The translations under genes and the position numbers were made by a program. From assembly GCF_008642295.1 (NCBI RefSeq), contig NZ_CP029190.1:3951501-4015500 (forward strand): a DNA stretch of 64,000 nt, in the 5' to 3' direction. Position 1 is the stretch's first letter. Each line of letters opens with the position of its first letter. This DNA is from Streptomyces venezuelae (GTDB lineage: Bacteria > Actinomycetota > Actinomycetes > Streptomycetales > Streptomycetaceae). Positions 16,447-25,458 of the stretch are shown piece after piece. The notes under the pieces were generated by a model. The model ran no database searches and was not told the DNA's origin. It worked only from the letters and a program-made list of their open reading frames with translations.

Positions 16447-17727
16447 GTGGGCCTTGTCGTGCAGAAGTACGGAGGCTCCTCCGTAGCCGATGCCGAGGGC
16501 ATCAAGCGCGTCGCCAAGCGGATCGTCGATGCCAAGAAGAACGGCCACCAGGTGGTCGTCGTGGTGTCGGCGATGGGCGACACGACGGACGAGCTGATCG
16601 ATCTCGCCGAGCAGGTATCCCCGATGCCTGCCGGACGTGAATTCGACATGCTGCTGACCGCGGGAGAGCGGATCTCCATGGCCCTGCTGGCCATGGCGAT
16701 CAAAAACCTGGGCCACGAGGCCCAGTCGTTCACCGGCAGCCAGGCAGGCGTCATCACCGACTCGGTCCACAACAAAGCGCGCATCATCGATGTCACGCCG
16801 GGCCGGATCCGCACCGCGCTGGACGAGGGCAACATCGCCATCGTGGCCGGCTTCCAGGGCGTGTCGGCGGACAGCAAGGACATCACCACCCTCGGGCGCG
16901 GTGGTTCCGACACCACCGCGGTGGCCCTGGCGGCTGCGCTGGACGCCGAGGTGTGCGAGATCTACACCGACGTGGACGGCGTGTTCACCGCCGACCCGCG
17001 TGTGGTGAAGAAGGCCCGGAAGATCGACTGGATCTCCTCCGAGGACATGCTGGAGCTCGCCGCCTCCGGCTCCAAGGTGCTCCTGCACCGCTGCGTGGAA
17101 TACGCGCGCCGCTACAACATTCCGATCCACGTACGCTCGTCCTTCTCCGGACTGCCGGGCACCTGGGTCAGCAACGAAAAGCCCGAGTCGCAAGGGGACG
17201 AGCAGGTGGAGCACGCCATCATCTCCGGAGTCGCCCACGACGTCTCCGAAGCCAAGATCACCGTCGTCGGGGTCCCGGACAAGCCGGGCGAGGCCGCGGC
17301 GATCTTCCGCGCCATTGCGGACGCCGAGATCAACATCGACATGATCGTGCAGAACGTCTCGGCGGCCTCCACCGGCCTGACGGACATCTCCTTCACCCTC
17401 CCCAAGGCCGAGGGCCACAAGGCCATCGACGCCCTGGAGAAGGCGAAGACCGCGATCGGCTTCGACTCCCTCCGCTACGACGACCAGATCGGCAAGATCT
17501 CCCTGGTCGGCGCGGGCATGAAGACCAACCCGGGGGTCACCGCCTCCTTCTTCCAGGCGCTGTCCGACGCGGGCGTCAACATCGAGCTGATCTCCACCTC
17601 GGAGATTCGCATCTCGGTGGTGACCCGCCAGGACGACGTCAACGAGGCCGTCCGCGCCGTGCACACGGCCTTCGGACTGGACTCCGACAGCGACGAGGCC
17701 GTCGTCTACGGAGGCACCGGCCGATGA
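16447..17727 (+). CDS. lysC: Aspartate kinase (alpha subunit)
   Basis: This 426-residue enzyme phosphorylates L-aspartate with ATP, the first step to lysine/diaminopimelate, threonine, methionine and isoleucine. The N-terminal kinase domain begins [12 protein letters not shown], with [12 protein letters not shown] (aspartate binding) and [17 protein letters not shown]. Two ACT domains (about 265-345 and 350-426) with [15 protein letters not shown] and [14 protein letters not shown] give feedback control. Its length matches other actinobacterial enzymes. The GTG start is behind GAGGAG. The stop overlaps the asd-like start (ATGA). An in-frame internal GTG may give a separate beta subunit. Confidence 0.96.
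   Translation: MGLVVQKYGGSSVADAEGIKRVAKRIVDAKKNGHQVVVVVSAMGDTTDELIDLAEQVSPMPAGREFDMLLTAGERISMALLAMAIKNLGHEAQSFTGSQAGVITDSVHNKARIIDVTPGRIRTALDEGNIAIVAGFQGVSADSKDITTLGRGGSDTTAVALAAALDAEVCEIYTDVDGVFTADPRVVKKARKIDWISSEDMLELAASGSKVLLHRCVEYARRYNIPIHVRSSFSGLPGTWVSNEKPESQGDEQVEHAIISGVAHDVSEAKITVVGVPDKPGEAAAIFRAIADAEINIDMIVQNVSAASTGLTDISFTLPKAEGHKAIDALEKAKTAIGFDSLRYDDQIGKISLVGAGMKTNPGVTASFFQALSDAGVNIELISTSEIRISVVTRQDDVNEAVRAVHTAFGLDSDSDEAVVYGGTGR
17206..17727 (+). CDS. Predicted internal start: aspartokinase beta (regulatory) subunit
   Basis: GTG at 17206 is in frame (codon 254 of lysC), with AAGGGGA 7 nt upstream. It would give a 173-residue protein starting [12 protein letters not shown], that is, just the ACT domains. 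In Corynebacterium the beta subunit of the alpha2beta2 aspartokinase starts at the equivalent place. Expression here is inference. Confidence 0.45.
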   Translation: MEHAIISGVAHDVSEAKITVVGVPDKPGEAAAIFRAIADAEINIDMIVQNVSAASTGLTDISFTLPKAEGHKAIDALEKAKTAIGFDSLRYDDQIGKISLVGAGMKTNPGVTASFFQALSDAGVNIELISTSEIRISVVTRQDDVNEAVRAVHTAFGLDSDSDEAVVYGGTGR

Positions 17728-18797
17728 CCGCGAACCGGTCGTCCGCCCCGGCGCTCGCCGTGGTGGGGGCGACCGGAGCAGTCGGGTCCACACTGCTCCA
17801 GATCCTGCCGACCAGGGCGGACGTCTGGGGTGACATACGCCTGATCGCCTCCCAGCGCTCGGCCGGCCGCCGGCTGGCCGTGCGCGGGGAGGAGGCCGAG
17901 GTGCTCGCCCTCACCGAGGACGCCTTCGACGGCCTCGGTCCGGGCGACGTGGTGCTGTTCCTCACACCGGCGGAGGTCTCGGCCCGCTGGGCTCCGGTGG
18001 CCACCGCCCGCGGCGCGGTGGTCGTCGACCAGTCCGCCGCCTTCCGGCAGGACCCCGAGGTGCCCCTGGTGGTGCCCGAGGTCAACGGGTACGCGGCGCG
18101 GATCCGGCCGCGCGGGATCGTGGCCGGACCGGACTGTGTGACCGCGGCGATGATCGCCGCGGTCGGCGCGCTGCACGCCGGGTTCTCCCTGGTCGAGCTG
18201 ACCGTCTCCTCCTACCAGGCGGCGGGCGCGGCCGGCCGGGCCGGCAGCCAGGCGCTGCGCCGTCAGCTGTCGCTGGTCGCGGGCACCGCGCTGGGCGAGG
18301 CGCCCGGGGACGTACGGCGGGCCGTGGGCGAGGACACCGGGCCGTTCGCCGCTCCGCTGGCCCTCAACGTGGTGCCCTGGTCCGGTGACTTGCGGGAGGA
18401 CGGATGGTCCTCGCACGAGCTGGCGGTACGGGCCGAAACCCGCCGGATCCTGGACCTGGCCTCCCTGAAGGTCTCCGTGACCTGTGTGCAGGTGCCGGTG
18501 GTGACCGGGCATTCGCTCACCGTCCGGGCCCGGTTCGAGCAGCGGGTGGACGCGCGGACCGCCCGCGAGGTCCTGGAGGCCGCGCCCGGGGTGGTGCTGG
18601 TCGACGACCCGGCCGCGGGCGAGTTCCCGACCCCGGCGGACGCGGCGGGCACCGATCCGGCGTGGGTGGGGCGGCTGCGCGGATCGCTGGACGACCGGTA
18701 CGCGCTGGAGTTCTTCGTGTGCGCCGACAATCTGCGCAAGGGGGCCGCACTGAATGCCGCCCAGATTGCGGAACTGATCGTGGGTGAACTCGCGTAA
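17724..18797 (+). CDS. asd: Aspartate-semialdehyde dehydrogenase paralogue, divergent active site
   Basis: The 357 residues have an N-terminal NADP-binding fold with [16 protein letters not shown] and a C-terminal dimerisation/catalytic domain ending in [18 protein letters not shown]. The usual role is reduction of aspartyl phosphate to aspartate semialdehyde. The catalytic Cys ([11 protein letters not shown], family usual NPNC) and the active-site His (VTGHSLTV) are kept. The substrate-binding Arg before that His (CVRV in the family) is Gln (TCVQVPV), and the NPN context is lost. It is translationally coupled to lysC. It may have altered activity; a canonical copy probably exists elsewhere. 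Confidence 0.85.
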   Translation: MTANRSSAPALAVVGATGAVGSTLLQILPTRADVWGDIRLIASQRSAGRRLAVRGEEAEVLALTEDAFDGLGPGDVVLFLTPAEVSARWAPVATARGAVVVDQSAAFRQDPEVPLVVPEVNGYAARIRPRGIVAGPDCVTAAMIAAVGALHAGFSLVELTVSSYQAAGAAGRAGSQALRRQLSLVAGTALGEAPGDVRRAVGEDTGPFAAPLALNVVPWSGDLREDGWSSHELAVRAETRRILDLASLKVSVTCVQVPVVTGHSLTVRARFEQRVDARTAREVLEAAPGVVLVDDPAAGEFPTPADAAGTDPAWVGRLRGSLDDRYALEFFVCADNLRKGAALNAAQIAELIVGELA

Positions 18798-18812
18798 ATC
18801 GCTTTGTAGGAT

Positions 18813-18840
18813 CATCACCGATCCCTTGATCAAGGTGATG
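18813..18840. terminator. Inverted repeat after asd (terminator or operator)
   Basis: CATCACC (18813-18819) and GGTGATG (18834-18840) are perfect inverted arms around an AT-richer centre containing GATC...GATC, starting 16 bp after the asd stop. It is most simply a terminator for lysC-asd, but could be an operator for the sigma factor. Confidence 0.4.
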
Positions 18841-18966
18841 GCCCGACTGCCGCCTGGACGGATGGGGCAATCGGGAAGAGCGGGTACGCATGAGGGCAAT
18901 AGGTGAATTGCTGGTGAGGATGCCTCGCGCGTACAACCCTGACGGGGGGACGCGTGTCCAACGGGC

Positions 18967-19719
18967 GTGGCAGAGGCACTACTCGACTTCGCTGTTGTTC
19001 CACCCGGCTTCGCCGGGGGAACTCCCCTGCGCGCCGGATTCGTTCCGGCGCGCCCGCGCTCACGCACGCCCGGCGGCTTCCCGGTGATCGTGCCCGAGGC
19101 GACAGCCGGAACTTCAACGACCCGGGGCGGCCGGGTGCCGGCTCCGAGGGCGGGCGCAGACCGGACGGACCGGCTCGACGGCACCGGACCCGCGGCAGCA
19201 GTGGCCGCTGACGGAGACGTGGTCGCGGGCACCACGGTCGACCACCTCACCGAGACCTACCGCACGCACTACCGCTCGCTGCTCGGTCTGGCCGCGCTGC
19301 TCCTGGACGACACCGCATCCTGCGAGGACGTGGTCCAGGAGGCGTTCATCCGGGTCCACTCCGCCCGCAACCGGGTGCGCGACCGGGAGAAGACCCTCGC
19401 CTACCTGCGCCAGACGGTGGTCAACCTCTCGCGCTCCGCGCTGCGCCGCCGCATCCTCGGCCTGAAGCTGCTCTCCAAGCCGATGCCGAACATGGCGAGC
19501 GCGGAGGAGGGGGCGTACGACCAGCTGGAGCGGGACGACTTGATCAAGGCGATGCGCGGGTTGCAGCGCCGCCAGCGCGAGGTCCTGGTGCTCCGGTACT
19601 TCGCGGACATGACGGAGGCCCAGGTCGCCGAGACGCTCGGGATATCCCTGGGCTCGGTGAAGGCGTACGGATCGCGGGGCATTGCCGCGCTGCGGGTGGC
19701 GATGGAGGCCCAGGCATGA
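18967..19719 (+). CDS. SigE/ECF-family RNA polymerase sigma factor (start uncertain)
   Basis: The well-supported part is the last 160 or so residues: sigma region 2 (YRTHYRSLLGLAALLLDD, CEDVVQEAFIRVHS) and region 4 (RRQREVLVLRYFADMTEAQ, VAETLGISLGSVKAY) of an ECF/SigE-type factor. Coordinates follow the longest reading (250 residues from GTG 18967), but 18967-19083 has poor third-position GC (about 69%) and two perfect hairpins, so the true start is probably GTG 19084 or later. It is translationally coupled (ATGA, 19716-19719) to a membrane protein that may be its partner or anti-sigma. Confidence 0.85.
   Translation: MAEALLDFAVVPPGFAGGTPLRAGFVPARPRSRTPGGFPVIVPEATAGTSTTRGGRVPAPRAGADRTDRLDGTGPAAAVAADGDVVAGTTVDHLTETYRTHYRSLLGLAALLLDDTASCEDVVQEAFIRVHSARNRVRDREKTLAYLRQTVVNLSRSALRRRILGLKLLSKPMPNMASAEEGAYDQLERDDLIKAMRGLQRRQREVLVLRYFADMTEAQVAETLGISLGSVKAYGSRGIAALRVAMEAQA
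19003..19053. terminator. Two perfect hairpins inside or before the sigma gene
   Basis: CCCGGC-TTC-GCCGGG (19003-19017) and GCGCGCCGG-N7-CCGGCGCGC (19029-19053) lie where the sigma reading frame has weak codon bias. They look like tandem terminators or a structured leader rather than coding sequence. Confidence 0.45.
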
Positions 19720-20915
19720 CGACGGAACCGACCAAGAGGACCGGCGCCGGCGACGAACCGGGCGGCGCACCGGGCGGCTGTGCCGACGGTGCCGGCGGTG
19801 CCGCGGCCGAGGAGCTCGCGCTGCGGTCCATGTTCCAGGGGGCCGTCGGCGGACTGGAGCCCGCCGAGGACGCGCTGGAGCGGCTGCGGATCGCCGTCCC
19901 GCGGCGGCGGGCCCGCAAGCGTCAGGCGCTCGTCGGCGCCGCGGCCATGGTGGTGCTGGCCGGGGTCGGCGTTCCGACGCTGATGCACCTCACGGGGAGC
20001 CCGGACCAGGCCCGGGACACCGCGGCCGTCGCCGGGCACGGCCAGGACAGCTCCGGCCAGACCGCCGGCACCGCCGGCGACCCGAACCTCGCCCGGCCCG
20101 GCCTCGGCAAGTCCAAGAGCCCGAAGCCGGCCGACAAGGGCAAGGGCGGCAGGGACGCGGAGGACGAGGAAGCCGGGGAGGACAAGCCGGACCGCGGCAA
20201 GGGCCGGCCGGAAGCGCCGGAGCCCGGGAGCGCCCCAACGGGCGGAGCCTCCGGTTCCGCGGGGGCCTCCGCCGGGGACGCCCCGACCGGCAAGGCCAAG
20301 GGCAAGCGCCCGAAGCCCCCGGCGGCGGGGGCTTCGGCACCCGCGTGCAGCGCCGGCCAGCTGGGCGCGGTCGCGGACACCCGCACCCCGGACGCGGACG
20401 GCAAGGTCTACGGCACCTTCCGGGTCACCAACCTGTCCGGGCAGGGCTGTGTGGTGAGCGCCGCGGGCAGCCTGACGGTGGCCCCGGCGCCCGGTTCGCC
20501 CGGCCAGCCCCTGGTCCCGGTGGTGGAGCACACGGAGGACGACCCGGCGACCGGCCTGCCGCCGGCTTCGGCCGCGGCGGCCTCGCTGATGCTGACGCCG
20601 AACACCGCGTACGAGGTGCAGTTCGCCTGGGTGCCGGCCACCGAGGGCTGTCCGGCCGTGCCCCCCACCAACGGCCCGTCGGACCAGTCCGGCGCGCAGG
20701 CCCCGGCGGAGACCCCGACGGGCGCGACCGGCGGCGCGGACGGAGTGACGGACTCGGATCCGCTGGACGGCGGTGCGACACCGGGGTCCACGGGCCTGGA
20801 GGTCACGCACACCGCGGAGCCTGGGGCTCCGGTGGCGCAGACCTCGATCCCCTCCGCCTGCGGCAGCGGGACGGTCTACACGACCGGCGTCATTCCGGTC
20901 GACTCGGCGCAGTAG
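19716..20915 (+). CDS. Membrane-anchored DUF4232-like protein, partner of the sigma factor
   Basis: The 399 residues comprise a cytoplasmic N-terminus of about 70 residues with a helix (ELALRSMFQGAVGGLEPAED), one transmembrane helix (about 73-92, LVGAAAMVVLAGVGVPTLM), a 100-residue Gly/Pro/Lys/Glu-rich low-complexity spacer, then an extracytoplasmic domain with two early Cys (ACSAGQLG, GCVVSA) of DUF4232 type. It starts inside the sigma gene stop (ATGA). An anti-sigma-like or signal-sensing role is inferred only from this coupling; no zinc anti-sigma motif is visible. It overlaps SURF1 by 26 nt, tail to tail. Confidence 0.75.
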   Translation: MTTEPTKRTGAGDEPGGAPGGCADGAGGAAAEELALRSMFQGAVGGLEPAEDALERLRIAVPRRRARKRQALVGAAAMVVLAGVGVPTLMHLTGSPDQARDTAAVAGHGQDSSGQTAGTAGDPNLARPGLGKSKSPKPADKGKGGRDAEDEEAGEDKPDRGKGRPEAPEPGSAPTGGASGSAGASAGDAPTGKAKGKRPKPPAAGASAPACSAGQLGAVADTRTPDADGKVYGTFRVTNLSGQGCVVSAAGSLTVAPAPGSPGQPLVPVVEHTEDDPATGLPPASAAAASLMLTPNTAYEVQFAWVPATEGCPAVPPTNGPSDQSGAQAPAETPTGATGGADGVTDSDPLDGGATPGSTGLEVTHTAEPGAPVAQTSIPSACGSGTVYTTGVIPVDSAQ

Positions 20916-21747
20916 CCGAAGCGGCGGCGGCCCCGGCGGCGGATCCCTCGGCCGGGGCTTCCGCGGCCGGGGTCGGCTCCGCCGGGATCTGCTCCGCCGG
21001 GACCAGGCCGGCCTCCGCATCGCGGATGGCCTCCACCTCGCGCCGGTACAGCCGGAACCACATGAACAGGACGAACGCGGCGAAGACGAACCACTCGCCG
21101 GTGTAGCCGAGGTTCTGGAAGGCCTTCAGGTCGAGGCCGGTGTTGGCGGGTGCGGCGGCCGGGACCGGAGTCAAGCCGTCCGTGCCCGTCTGTACGGTCA
21201 CCCAGGCGTCGTACAGGTCGTACGGCACCAGGTTCACCAGCGAGGCCGCACCGATCACCCCGAGCTGACCGGCCGGCAGGCCGCCGGCCGCGTGGACCCC
21301 CTTGGTTCCGGAGTTCTCGGCGGACTGCAGGGCTCCGGTGACCTCGACCCGGCCGGCGGGCGGGGCCGGGGCGGCCTTGGCGCCGGCAGGTCCGGGCAGC
21401 CAGCCGCGGACCACGGGCAGCACCTTGCCGCCGTCGGTCTTGAGCAGGGTCAGCACATAGTGGCCGGTCTTGCCGTCCAGCCGCCGCTCGGGGACCAGGA
21501 ACTGCTCGGCGTACTCCCCGGAGGCGGCGGCCAGCCGGCCGGAGGTCTTCTTGTCCACCGGCAGCAGCGAGTCCAGCGGCGCCGCGGCCTGGCCGGCCGG
21601 CCGCTCGGCGGTGGCCTCCCGGTGGGTGTCGACACGGTCCTCGAAGCGGCCGAGCTGCCACGACCCCATGAACAGACAGACGGGGACGGCCAGCACGACG
21701 AAGACGTTGATCCCCCACCACCGCGGGGTCAGCAGAAACCGGTGCAC
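20890..21747 (-). CDS. SURF1-family cytochrome oxidase assembly protein
   Basis: The 285 residues contain an N-terminal transmembrane helix after HRFLLTPRWWGINVFV, the SURF1 signature GSWQLGRFEDR, a periplasmic-side domain with RLDGKTGHYVLTLL, VVRGWLPG and LVNLVPYDLYDAWVTVQTG, a second helix (WFVFAAFVLFMWFRLYR) and a short Ala/Glu-rich tail. SURF1 helps insert heme a into the aa3 oxidase. GTG 21747 is chosen because GGAGG lies directly upstream; the longer reading to 21837 runs through intergenic repeats. It is tail to tail with the DUF4232 gene. Confidence 0.88.
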   Translation of the reverse strand: MHRFLLTPRWWGINVFVVLAVPVCLFMGSWQLGRFEDRVDTHREATAERPAGQAAAPLDSLLPVDKKTSGRLAAASGEYAEQFLVPERRLDGKTGHYVLTLLKTDGGKVLPVVRGWLPGPAGAKAAPAPPAGRVEVTGALQSAENSGTKGVHAAGGLPAGQLGVIGAASLVNLVPYDLYDAWVTVQTGTDGLTPVPAAAPANTGLDLKAFQNLGYTGEWFVFAAFVLFMWFRLYRREVEAIRDAEAGLVPAEQIPAEPTPAAEAPAEGSAAGAAAASATAPSRPE

Positions 21748-21868
21748 CCCTCCACGGTACGGGCCGACCCCACGACCCGGGCTCCCGGGTCCTGCAGCCC
21801 CACTGCCCGTCCCGTCCCGCCCCGCCGAAGCCGGCACGGGCGAGTGAGCCGAAGGGGCGCGTCGGCGA

Positions 21869-21960
21869 AGGAGGGCGAGCGCCCGGAGAAAACCGCGTGG
21901 GGGTCCCCCCGGACGAAGTCTGGGGGAGCACGAGCGGTTTTCGAGGACGCACGCCCTCCT
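21869..21960. repeat. Nested inverted-repeat element in intergenic DNA
   Basis: Three nested dyads share one centre: AGGAGGGCG/CGCCCTCCT (21869-21877, 21952-21960), GAAAACCGC/GCGGTTTTC (21888-21896, 21934-21942) and TCCCCCCGGAC/GTCTGGGGGA around GAA (21904-21927). It lies between an S9 peptidase stop and the SURF1 start. The core resembles short dispersed repeats I recall from other streptomycete intergenic regions. It could act as a terminator. Confidence 0.6.
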
Positions 21961-21996
21961 GGAGCCGACAGCAGCGCCCCGGAGGCGAACCGAGCC

Positions 21997-23802
21997 CTAA
22001 AGAGAAAGGTGCGTGAGGGCGAAGTCGAGCTCCATGCGGACCTGCTTGATCCGCTCCTCCACCACCAGCGAGCCGTGCCCCGCGTCGTAGCGGTAGACCT
22101 GGTGGACCGCACCGCGGGCGGCGAGGCGGTCCACGTAGTTGTCGATCTGCCGGATCGGGCAGCGCGGGTCGTTCACCCCGGCCGCGATGTACACGGGCGC
22201 ACGGACCGCGTCCACGTAGGTGAGCGGGGAGGAGGCCCTGAACCGGTCGGGGACCTCCTCGGGGGTGCCGCCGAACAGCGTGCGGTCCAGCGCCTTGAGC
22301 GCCTCCATCTCGTCGTGGTACGCGGTGACGTAGTCGGCGACGGGTACGGCGGCGAGGCCGACGGCCCAGGCATCGGGCTGGGTGCCGAGCCCGAGCAGGG
22401 TGAGGTAGCCGCCCCAGGAGCCGCCGGACAGCACCAGCCGTGCCGGGTCGGCCAGCCCGGAGGAGACCGCCCATTCCCGGACGGCCGCGATGTCCTCCAG
22501 CTCGATCAGGCCGACCCGGTGCTTGAGCGCATCGGTCCATTCGCGGCCGTAACCGGTGGAGCCGCGGTAGTTCACGCGGACCACGGCGAATCCGTGGTCG
22601 AGCCAGGCGGCGGGGGAGGCGGTGAAAGCGTCGCTGTCGTGCCAGGTCGGCCCGCCGTGGATCTCGAAGATCGTGGGGAAGGGGCCGTCGCCGTGGCCGA
22701 CCGGCCGCTGGGTGAGGGCGTGGATGCGCCCGCCGGGGCCGTCCACCCAGGCGTCCTCGACCGGGACCGAGCCGGGGGCGGTCATTCCGGGCGCGTCGAG
22801 CACCAGGCCGCCGGCGGTGGACCGTACGGAGGAGGGCTCGGCGGCCGAGGACCACAGGTACTCGACGGTGCCGTCGGGCCGGGCGGTGGCACCGGAGACG
22901 GTGCCGGCCGGCGTGTCGACCCGCTCCAGGGAGCGCGCGGTGAGGTCGTACCGCCACAGCTCGCTGCGCGCCTCGTGGCTGTGGGCGATGAGCAGGGCGC
23001 TGCCGTCCGGGTACCACTCGGCGGCGACGTCACCGGGCAGGTCGACGGCGAGGTCCTCTTCGGTGCCGTCGGCCACGTCCCAGATCATCGGCTCCCAGCG
23101 GCCCCGGCGCTGGTGGCCGATGAGGAGGCGGGTGTCACCGGCGACGGGTGCGAAGCCGAGGACTTCCAGCCCGAGCTCCTCGGTGCCGTCCTTGGAGTCG
23201 TCGAGTTCGGCGACGGTGGCGCCGTCGAGGGTGACGACGCGGAGCGCGGAGTGCATGGCGTCGCCGTGCTCGGTGTGCTCGATGGCGATCAGGGTGCCGT
23301 CGTGGCTGAGGTCGCCGACGCCGGCGGATTCGCGGTGCCGGTAGATCTCGACGGGTGCGGTGCCGTCTGCGCGGCAGACGTGGAGGGTGGTGCCCTCCTC
23401 GTCGGTGGAGCGGCCGACGACCGCCGTGCCGTCGCGGCCGATGGCGAGGCCGGCGGGGTAGGAGGGCTCCAGCCCGGGGGTGGCGGGCAGGTCCTCGCCG
23501 CCCTCGAAGGGCTGACGCACCCAGGTGCCGAATTCGTCGCCGTCGGTGTCGGAGAACCACCAGATCCACTCCCCGTCGGGGGAGAGGGTGCCGTCGGTGG
23601 TGCCGTTGGGGCGGTCGGTGGCCTGCCGGCGGGTGCCGGTGGTGCGGTCCCAGGCGTAGAGCTCGTAGGTGCCGGTCGCGTTCGAGACGAAGAGCGAGCG
23701 GTCCGGGGCGTCTTCCGCCCATTCGGGCAGGCTCACCCGCGGGGCGCGGAAGCGCTTCTCCCAGTCGGGCATCGCGGAGTCGGTCATCTCGTGGGTGGTC
23801 AT
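21997..23802 (-). CDS. S9-family (prolyl oligopeptidase-like) serine peptidase
   Basis: This cytoplasmic peptidase has about 601 residues. The N-terminal half is a WD/beta-propeller-like region with repeated SPDGEWIWWF and SHDGTLIAIEHTEH blocks. The C-terminal alpha/beta hydrolase has the nucleophile in VLSGGSWGGYL, the acid in AGVNDPRCP and His in YDAGHGSLV. It cleaves peptides, or possibly esters, too large for the gate being excluded by the propeller. ATG 23802 has GGAGG only 2 nt away; ATG 23811 and the codon-9 ATG are alternatives. It is probably monocistronic. Confidence 0.9.
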   Translation of the reverse strand: MTTHEMTDSAMPDWEKRFRAPRVSLPEWAEDAPDRSLFVSNATGTYELYAWDRTTGTRRQATDRPNGTTDGTLSPDGEWIWWFSDTDGDEFGTWVRQPFEGGEDLPATPGLEPSYPAGLAIGRDGTAVVGRSTDEEGTTLHVCRADGTAPVEIYRHRESAGVGDLSHDGTLIAIEHTEHGDAMHSALRVVTLDGATVAELDDSKDGTEELGLEVLGFAPVAGDTRLLIGHQRRGRWEPMIWDVADGTEEDLAVDLPGDVAAEWYPDGSALLIAHSHEARSELWRYDLTARSLERVDTPAGTVSGATARPDGTVEYLWSSAAEPSSVRSTAGGLVLDAPGMTAPGSVPVEDAWVDGPGGRIHALTQRPVGHGDGPFPTIFEIHGGPTWHDSDAFTASPAAWLDHGFAVVRVNYRGSTGYGREWTDALKHRVGLIELEDIAAVREWAVSSGLADPARLVLSGGSWGGYLTLLGLGTQPDAWAVGLAAVPVADYVTAYHDEMEALKALDRTLFGGTPEEVPDRFRASSPLTYVDAVRAPVYIAAGVNDPRCPIRQIDNYVDRLAARGAVHQVYRYDAGHGSLVVEERIKQVRMELDFALTHLSL

Positions 23803-23889
23803 GCCCTCCATTGTGTCGGGATGCCGACTGGGCCGAACGGGGGGAGAGTGGACGGGTACGCCCCTCGAGTGCTCCGAGGAGGAGTGATC

Positions 23890-24057
23890 ATGGCCAAGAA
23901 GGCTCGTACCGGCAAGTCAGGCCACCAGGATTCAGAGCGTGCGATGGCGAAGAACACGGCGGCCGAGGCGCGTGCCAAGGCTGCGGTCAGAGATGTGCAG
24001 TCGCTCTCCGCGAAGACGAGGGGCATGCAGCAGAAGGCTCAGGCCAAACGCGGCTGA
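23890..24057 (+). CDS. Small basic protein, unknown function
   Basis: The 55 residues are Lys/Arg/Ala-rich (MAKKARTGKSGHQDSERA...), with no hydrophobic core and predicted mostly helical. The GAGGAGGAG ribosome site is strong and well spaced from ATG 23890. It is too small for a family call; it might bind nucleic acid or ribosomes by charge. It lies between the divergent S9 peptidase and the deaminase gene. Confidence 0.65.
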   Translation: MAKKARTGKSGHQDSERAMAKNTAAEARAKAAVRDVQSLSAKTRGMQQKAQAKRG

Positions 24058-24132
24058 GTCCGGCACCGGTCCACCCGGTCTGTGGCGGTGTGATGCGGCT
24101 GCGGACCGGGTGTGCCGCCGTATCGTGGTGGC

Positions 24133-25458
24133 ATGCTGCTGATCGTCCGAGGCGCCCGGCTGTACGCAGGGGACGGCCGGGTCGCGCCCGGCCTGGTCGA
24201 TGTGGAGGTGGCCGAGGGCGGGCATGTGGCGCAGGTGATCCCGCATGACGACGAGCGTGAGCCGCCTTCCACCGGGACCCTGATCGAGGCGCGCGGGGCG
24301 CTGCTCAGCGCGCCTTTCGTGGAGCCGCACATCCATCTGGACACGGCCCTGACGGCAGGCGAGCCGCGCCCGAACGAGTCCGGGACGCTGTGGGAGGGCA
24401 TCGCCTGCTGGAGCGAGCGGAAGCAGACCCTGACCCGGGAGGACGTGGTCGCCCGGGCCACGGAGGTGCTGCGCTGGCAGGCGGCGCAGGGGGTGCTGTA
24501 CGTCCGTACGCACTGCGATGTGACGGATCCCCGGCTGGTCGCCCTGGATGCGCTGGCGGAGGTCCGGGACCGGGTCCGGGACGTGATGACCCTGCAGATC
24601 GTGGCCTTCCCGCAGGAGGGCATCGTGTCGTTCCCGGGGGGCGAGAAGCTGCTGCGGGAGGCGGTGGCCCGGGGCGCGGACGTGGTGGGGGCCATCCCGC
24701 ACTTCGAGGACACCCGGGAGGACGGGGTGGCCTCGCTGCACCTGGCGTTCGCGCTGGCCGAGCAGCACGGGCTGCGGGTGGACGCGCACTGCGACGAGAC
24801 CGACGACGAGCAGTCCCGGTTCGTGGAGGTGGTGGCCGCGCTGGCGCTGCGGTCCGGGCTGCGGGAGCGGGTGACGGCCTCGCACACCACGGCCATGGGC
24901 TCGTACAACGGCGCCTACAGCCGCAAGCTGGAGCGGATGCTGGCCCGTTCGGGCGTCAACCTGGTGGCCAATCCGTTCGCCAACCTCAACCTGCAGGGCC
25001 GTTTCGACGGTTATCCCAAGCGGCGCGGGCTCACCCAGGTGAAGGAGATGCTGGCGGCGGGGGTGAACGTGGCCTTCGGGCACGACGATGTGATGGACCC
25101 GTGGAACGCCCTGGGGACCGGCAATCCGCTGCAGACGGCCCTGGTCGGCCTGTACGCGGCGCAGCTGACGGGGGCGGACGAGATCCCGACGGCGTTCTCG
25201 ATGGTCACCGACCGGGCGGCGGCGGTGCTGGGCATCACGGAGGAGTACGGCATCCGGCCGGGCAGTCCGGCCGACTTCGTGCTGCTGCCCGCCCCGTCGC
25301 CGGCCGAGGCGATCCGCCGGCAGGTCCGGCCGCGGTACGTGGTCTCGCGGGGCCGGGTGCTGGCGCGGACCCCGGACGTGCCGACGCGGTTGAGCTGGCC
25401 GGGGGAGGAGCCGGCGAACGTGGACTTCAGCCGCTCGGCAGGCCCGCGCCCGCAGTGA
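24133..25458 (+). CDS. codA: Cytosine deaminase-like amidohydrolase
   Basis: The 441 residues form an amidohydrolase TIM barrel. Metal ligands: HIHLD near the N-terminus, DAHCDETDD, SHTTAMGSYN and GHDDVMDPWNALGTGN. The motifs TALTAGEPRPNESGTLWEGI and RTHCDV follow Escherichia coli CodA closely, supporting deamination of cytosine to uracil (pyrimidine salvage); other N-heterocycles are possible. A TATCGT -10-like box ends 6 nt before ATG 24133 and there is no ribosome site, so it is probably leaderless. It is tail to tail (0-nt gap) with the response regulator at 25459. Confidence 0.86.
   Translation: MLLIVRGARLYAGDGRVAPGLVDVEVAEGGHVAQVIPHDDEREPPSTGTLIEARGALLSAPFVEPHIHLDTALTAGEPRPNESGTLWEGIACWSERKQTLTREDVVARATEVLRWQAAQGVLYVRTHCDVTDPRLVALDALAEVRDRVRDVMTLQIVAFPQEGIVSFPGGEKLLREAVARGADVVGAIPHFEDTREDGVASLHLAFALAEQHGLRVDAHCDETDDEQSRFVEVVAALALRSGLRERVTASHTTAMGSYNGAYSRKLERMLARSGVNLVANPFANLNLQGRFDGYPKRRGLTQVKEMLAAGVNVAFGHDDVMDPWNALGTGNPLQTALVGLYAAQLTGADEIPTAFSMVTDRAAAVLGITEEYGIRPGSPADFVLLPAPSPAEAIRRQVRPRYVVSRGRVLARTPDVPTRLSWPGEEPANVDFSRSAGPRPQ

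Noticed and set aside
18890..19087. 65-codon frame before the sigma factor
   Set aside because: Poor codon bias, no family resemblance and hairpins within it.
20773..23880. Open plus-strand frame of about 1000 codons before the 55-residue gene
   Set aside because: Antisense of SURF1 and S9 peptidase; only the last 55 codons have a ribosome site and sensible composition.
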